A DNA stretch of 8,056 nt from an uncultured Caryophanales bacterium (GTDB lineage: Bacteria > Bacillota_I > Bacilli_A > RFN20 > CAG-288): NCBI GenBank assembly GCA_937896065.1, contig CALBLI010000037.1, positions 1 to 8,056 of the forward strand, read 5' to 3'. Positions 5,043 to 8,056 of the stretch are shown here, one piece after another. The notes beneath the pieces are model-generated. The model made no database searches and was not told the origin of the DNA. It saw only the letters and a program-made list of their open reading frames with translations. How positions within the stretch are numbered: the stretch's first letter is position 1; each line of letters opens with the position of its first letter. Both the position numbers and the translations under genes were made by a program.

Positions 5043-7751
5043 ATGGATGAATTTAAATATTTAATATATCAATATTCTTCAAAAAATAAAAACTGGTATG
5101 ATGCTACAAATCAAGTAGATTATTTTAAACGCAATAAAAATTCATGGTATGTAAAGTTTAAAGGTAAAGATGATTTTTATCATATATCATTTGATAAAAT
5201 GATGATATTTGATAATCCAAAAGAAGTAAGTTTTATTGAAATATACTATAAGGGGGCTCCATGTTACAATGTTAAAAAAATATTATTATTTAAAAATAAT
5301 ATTTATAAAATATTTAAAAAAAATAATTATACATTTATAGCTTTTGCTAATGAACTAAAAATTGTTAAAGACTTTTGTAAAGAAAACATAAAAGCTAAAG
5401 ACATCATAACATACTATAGAATAGCTTTACAAAAGACTGCTAAAAATGAAGAAGATCAATTTCTTGTTAAGCAATATGATAATTTAAATTCAGTCAATGA
5501 TGAAAGTGTACTAGCTTTATACTTAAAAGGAAAATTAGATAAAAATAATGAATTTGTTGATGCACCTTTAATATCTCCTTTTGGTGTGAATATGAGTCAA
5601 TTTAAAGCACTCAAGATGGTCTTTGAAAATAAAATCTCCATCATTGAAGGCCCACCAGGAACAGGCAAAACACAAACTATTTTAAATATAATAAGTAATG
5701 CTATTATTAGAAATAAAACAGTTGCTGTTGTTTCAAATAATAATTCAGCTACTAGTAATGTTTTTGAAAAATTAGAAAAATATGGTTATTCTTTTATGTG
5801 TGCGCCACTAGGAAACGCTGACAATGTTGAAAAGTTCTTTAATGAATATAATCCGAGTATTCCAGAACTAAAAGAATATAAAGTAGATATGTCTCAATTA
5901 AAAAATTTATCACTCGGACTACCTGAATATTTTAAAAAAGAAAATTTAAAGAAACAATACTTAACTTTACTTGATGAAGTAGATTTAGAATATAAGCATT
6001 TTTTAATTGATAATAAAAATGTTGACTTTTCAAAATATAAGTTAAAAAATATTAATATTTCTCCTTCATTAGTTCAAAGTTTGATTGTTAAATTAAAAGA
6101 AAAGAAAAAGCTTAACTTTTTTGACAGATTATTTATTAGAAGAAAAGTTAAATTAAATAAAAAGATTTTAAAATCAGATATAAGTCTTGTTTTTCTTTTA
6201 CTACAAAATTTATATTATTTGAGTAAACAAAATCAAATAAAAGAAGAAATTTCAGAAATTGATAGACGCCTTGGAGGGCAATCCTTTAATGAAAAAGTTG
6301 ACTTATATACATCTATTTCAAATAAATATTTTTCAACTGAATTATCTAAAATGTATACCAATAGAAATAGAAGAGAATATGATAAAAAGAATTACAAAAA
6401 ACAATTTTCAAATTTTACTGATGATTATCCTATTGTTTTAAGTTCAACATATTCTCTTGCAAAATGTACACAGAAAATTTTTTTATTTGATTATTTAATT
6501 GTAGATGAAGCTTCACAGGTAAATATGGCTAGTGCACTTTTATCTATGAATGTTGCTAAAAATATAATTATTGTAGGAGATATTAAACAATTGCCTCAGA
6601 TTGATGATACTGAATTTAAGGAGGATAATGAAAAATTATTAAATAGCCTTATGATTTCTAAAGCATATAGTTATTATGGAAATAGTATCATGAGCAGTTT
6701 TCTATCTTTATATGGAGACAAAATTCCTAAGCAAATGCTAAAGGAACACTATCGATGTGCTCCTGAAATTATAAACTTTTGTAATAAAGAATTTTATGAT
6801 AATAAACTTGTTATATATACAGAGTCTAGGGAAAATGAAATATGCATGAGAGCTATTAAGACTGTTGAAGGTAATTTAGCAAGAAAGAATCCAAATGGCA
6901 CAGGATTATACAATGATAGAGAAATAGCTGAGATTGAAAATTTAATAAATAATGAACATTTAGAAGATATTGGAGTTATAACACCATATAAATGTCAAGC
7001 AAGCATGATTCAAGAAAAATTCGGTAGTTTTGTTGATTCTTCTACGGTCCATAAGTTTCAAGGAAGAGAAAAGAAAACAATTATTTTTTCATCAGTTATA
7101 AACGATGTCAACGATTTTGTTGGAAATGATAATTTAATTAATGTTGCTGTATCAAGAGCTGTTGATAAATTTATTTTAATAACATCAGATAAAGTTGCCA
7201 AATCAAAAACAGGTGTATTATCAGATTTAATCAATTATATATCTTATAATCAAGATTTTGGTCAATTTGAAGAAGGGAAAATAAAATCAATATATGATAT
7301 TCTTTATAGTGACTATGAAAAACAGTTGATTGAATTTAGAAAGAAACACCCTTCAAAAGATTTTGATTCGGAAAATTTAACTAGAGTATTATTAAATGAA
7401 ATATTTAGTGAAACTAAATATAAAAACTTATCGTTTAAAATGCATGTTTCACTTAAAGATTTTGTTAAAAATACTAATCATGATTTAACAAATGATGAAT
7501 ACAAGTTTTATATGAACCCAAATTCACATGCTGATTTTTTAATCTACAATAAAATGAGTAAAAAACCTCTATGTGTAATTGAAGTAGATGGTGTGTCATT
7601 TCATGAGCAAAATGTAAAACAAAAAGGAAGAGACAGTAAAAAGAATTCGATTCTTAAAAAAAATAATATACCAATTTTAAGATTAAAAACATGCGAGAGT
7701 AATGAAAAGGAAAGGATTGTTAATTTTATTGAAGATGAATTAAGAGCTTAA
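5043..7751 (+). CDS. Superfamily 1 (UPF1/DNA2-like) helicase fused to a C-terminal DUF2726 nuclease-like domain
   Basis: 902 residues. The N-terminal ~150 form an uncharacterised, partly beta-rich region (SWYVKFKGKDDFYHISF at 34-50). The AAA_11/AAA_12 helicase follows: Q motif at Q186, Walker A GPPGTGKT (203-210), a Lys-rich insertion (about 280-455), Walker B DEAS (488-491), motif III GDIKQLPQ (512-519), motif IV HYR (569-571), motif V VHKFQGRE (669-676) and motif VI NVAVSRA (700-706). All motifs look intact. Residues ~790-895 match DUF2726, a PD-(D/E)XK-like fold: D831 in HADFLIY, E847-x-D849 in VIEVDG, then GRD..KN (862-868) and PILRLK. ATP-driven translocation on DNA or RNA coupled to cleavage is expected from the families. 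The substrate is unknown. The start at 5043 fits the promoter and weak AAGG. Its monocistronic setting beside an IS scar and a Fic-like gene suggests an accessory or antiphage role, which is inference. A house-keeping repair role is the alternative. Confidence 0.85.
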   Translation: MDEFKYLIYQYSSKNKNWYDATNQVDYFKRNKNSWYVKFKGKDDFYHISFDKMMIFDNPKEVSFIEIYYKGAPCYNVKKILLFKNNIYKIFKKNNYTFIAFANELKIVKDFCKENIKAKDIITYYRIALQKTAKNEEDQFLVKQYDNLNSVNDESVLALYLKGKLDKNNEFVDAPLISPFGVNMSQFKALKMVFENKISIIEGPPGTGKTQTILNIISNAIIRNKTVAVVSNNNSATSNVFEKLEKYGYSFMCAPLGNADNVEKFFNEYNPSIPELKEYKVDMSQLKNLSLGLPEYFKKENLKKQYLTLLDEVDLEYKHFLIDNKNVDFSKYKLKNINISPSLVQSLIVKLKEKKKLNFFDRLFIRRKVKLNKKILKSDISLVFLLLQNLYYLSKQNQIKEEISEIDRRLGGQSFNEKVDLYTSISNKYFSTELSKMYTNRNRREYDKKNYKKQFSNFTDDYPIVLSSTYSLAKCTQKIFLFDYLIVDEASQVNMASALLSMNVAKNIIIVGDIKQLPQIDDTEFKEDNEKLLNSLMISKAYSYYGNSIMSSFLSLYGDKIPKQMLKEHYRCAPEIINFCNKEFYDNKLVIYTESRENEICMRAIKTVEGNLARKNPNGTGLYNDREIAEIENLINNEHLEDIGVITPYKCQASMIQEKFGSFVDSSTVHKFQGREKKTIIFSSVINDVNDFVGNDNLINVAVSRAVDKFILITSDKVAKSKTGVLSDLINYISYNQDFGQFEEGKIKSIYDILYSDYEKQLIEFRKKHPSKDFDSENLTRVLLNEIFSETKYKNLSFKMHVSLKDFVKNTNHDLTNDEYKFYMNPNSHADFLIYNKMSKKPLCVIEVDGVSFHEQNVKQKGRDSKKNSILKKNNIPILRLKTCESNEKERIVNFIEDELRA

Positions 7752-7811
7752 ATTTATTAAGCAAGCCTATTTTTATTGCTAAAATATAATTGCAATATTT
7801 TACATTTGTAA

Positions 7812-7842
7812 TATCATTATCAAAATAATTAATGATAGTTTT
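7812..7842 (+). terminator. Possible intrinsic terminator between convergent genes
   Basis: TATCATTA (7812-7819) pairs perfectly with TAATGATA (7830-7837) around a 10-base loop and is followed by GTTTT. A longer T-run lies further on at 7850-7857. It is 60 bases after the helicase stop, in the gap between two convergent genes, which is where a terminator is expected. The stem has only one G-C pair, so strength is doubtful. Confidence 0.35.
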
Positions 7843-7883
7843 GTAGGTTCTTTTTTTGTTTTTAAAAATACATTTACACTCAA

Positions 7884-8056
7884 TTAAAAACTTTTCCAGC
7901 AATATTTTTTCATAAATTCTAATATTTCACCATTATCTCTGCCCTCATAATAAGCAATTAACATTTTCTTAAATTCAGGAACTTTACTTTCTGGAATAAC
8001 CAATAATCCTGCTCCTTTTGAAATTAAAAAGTGATTAGCAAATATTACTGATGCTC
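7884..8056 (-). CDS. Fic-family protein, C-terminal fragment (gene continues past the right edge)
   Basis: On the minus strand an open frame enters at the right edge and ends at a TAA (complement of 7884-7886), giving 56 residues. It reads ANHFLISKGAGLLVIPESK followed by EFKKMLIAYYEGRDNGEILEF and a short CW-containing tail. The order N-x-x-L-I-x-x-G-x-G, an I-P-E turn, then a helix with the YYE-like pattern and a final helix is what I know from the last ~60 residues of Fic/DOC proteins, after the HPFxxGNGR motif. That catalytic motif would be outside the window. Fic proteins usually AMPylate or otherwise modify targets and may act as toxins, but activity cannot be judged here. It converges on the helicase with a 132-base gap. 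Confidence 0.65.
   Translation of the reverse strand, partial: ASVIFANHFLISKGAGLLVIPESKVPEFKKMLIAYYEGRDNGEILEFMKKYCWKSF

Noticed and set aside
6618..6642. Perfect AAGGAGG followed closely by an ATG inside the helicase gene
   Set aside because: The ATG at 6628 is out of frame and meets a stop after four codons, so no internal gene is supported.
1..8056. Alternative genetic code with TGA as tryptophan
   Set aside because: All long genes use TGG for tryptophan and end in TAA with no in-frame TGA, so the standard bacterial code fits.

Overview
The window looks like chromosomal DNA from a very AT-rich, low-GC Gram-positive bacterium, most likely a gut member of the Bacilli/Erysipelotrichia or a walled relative of the Mollicutes. 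Supporting signs are A+T-dominated codons, Shine-Dalgarno-led genes, a lipobox lipoprotein with a long Ser/Asn linker and Listeria-Bacteroides (InlB B-type) repeats, and an IS1634-type transposase remnant. Tryptophan is encoded by TGG throughout and no gene is interrupted by TGA, so the code is standard rather than the Mycoplasma code. The exact taxon cannot be fixed from sequence alone.

Layout. Bases 1-283 are non-coding, with a small hairpin near the left edge, an extended -10 promoter, and a second hairpin in the leader. Bases 284-3311 hold a tight two-gene unit. The first gene is an XRE-type DNA-binding protein that also carries a CxxC...HxxC zinc-knuckle-like module and about four C-terminal membrane segments. 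The second is a large surface lipoprotein whose last ~440 residues I do not recognise. Bases ~3355-4706 are a 5'-truncated, frame-damaged IS1634-family element. It is bracketed by an imperfect 30-bp direct repeat (3325-3354 and 4754-4783). Bases 4650-5042 are AT-rich intergenic DNA with inverted repeats and a good promoter for the next gene. Bases 5043-7751 encode a 902-residue superfamily 1 helicase of the UPF1/DNA2-like type (AAA_11/AAA_12) fused to a C-terminal DUF2726, PD-(D/E)XK-like nuclease domain. A partial gene on the minus strand at the right edge (7884-8056) resembles the C-terminus of a Fic-domain protein and converges on the helicase.

How the parts may work together. The first two genes form a plausible membrane-linked regulator plus exported lipoprotein pair. 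The right half (IS scar, stand-alone helicase-nuclease with its own promoter, Fic-family neighbour) resembles an accessory or defence-type region. That functional reading is inferred from domain content and context. The most attractive candidates for undescribed biology are the helicase-DUF2726 fusion as a single-gene nucleic-acid-targeting defence protein, and the HTH/zinc-knuckle/membrane regulator with its lipoprotein partner.
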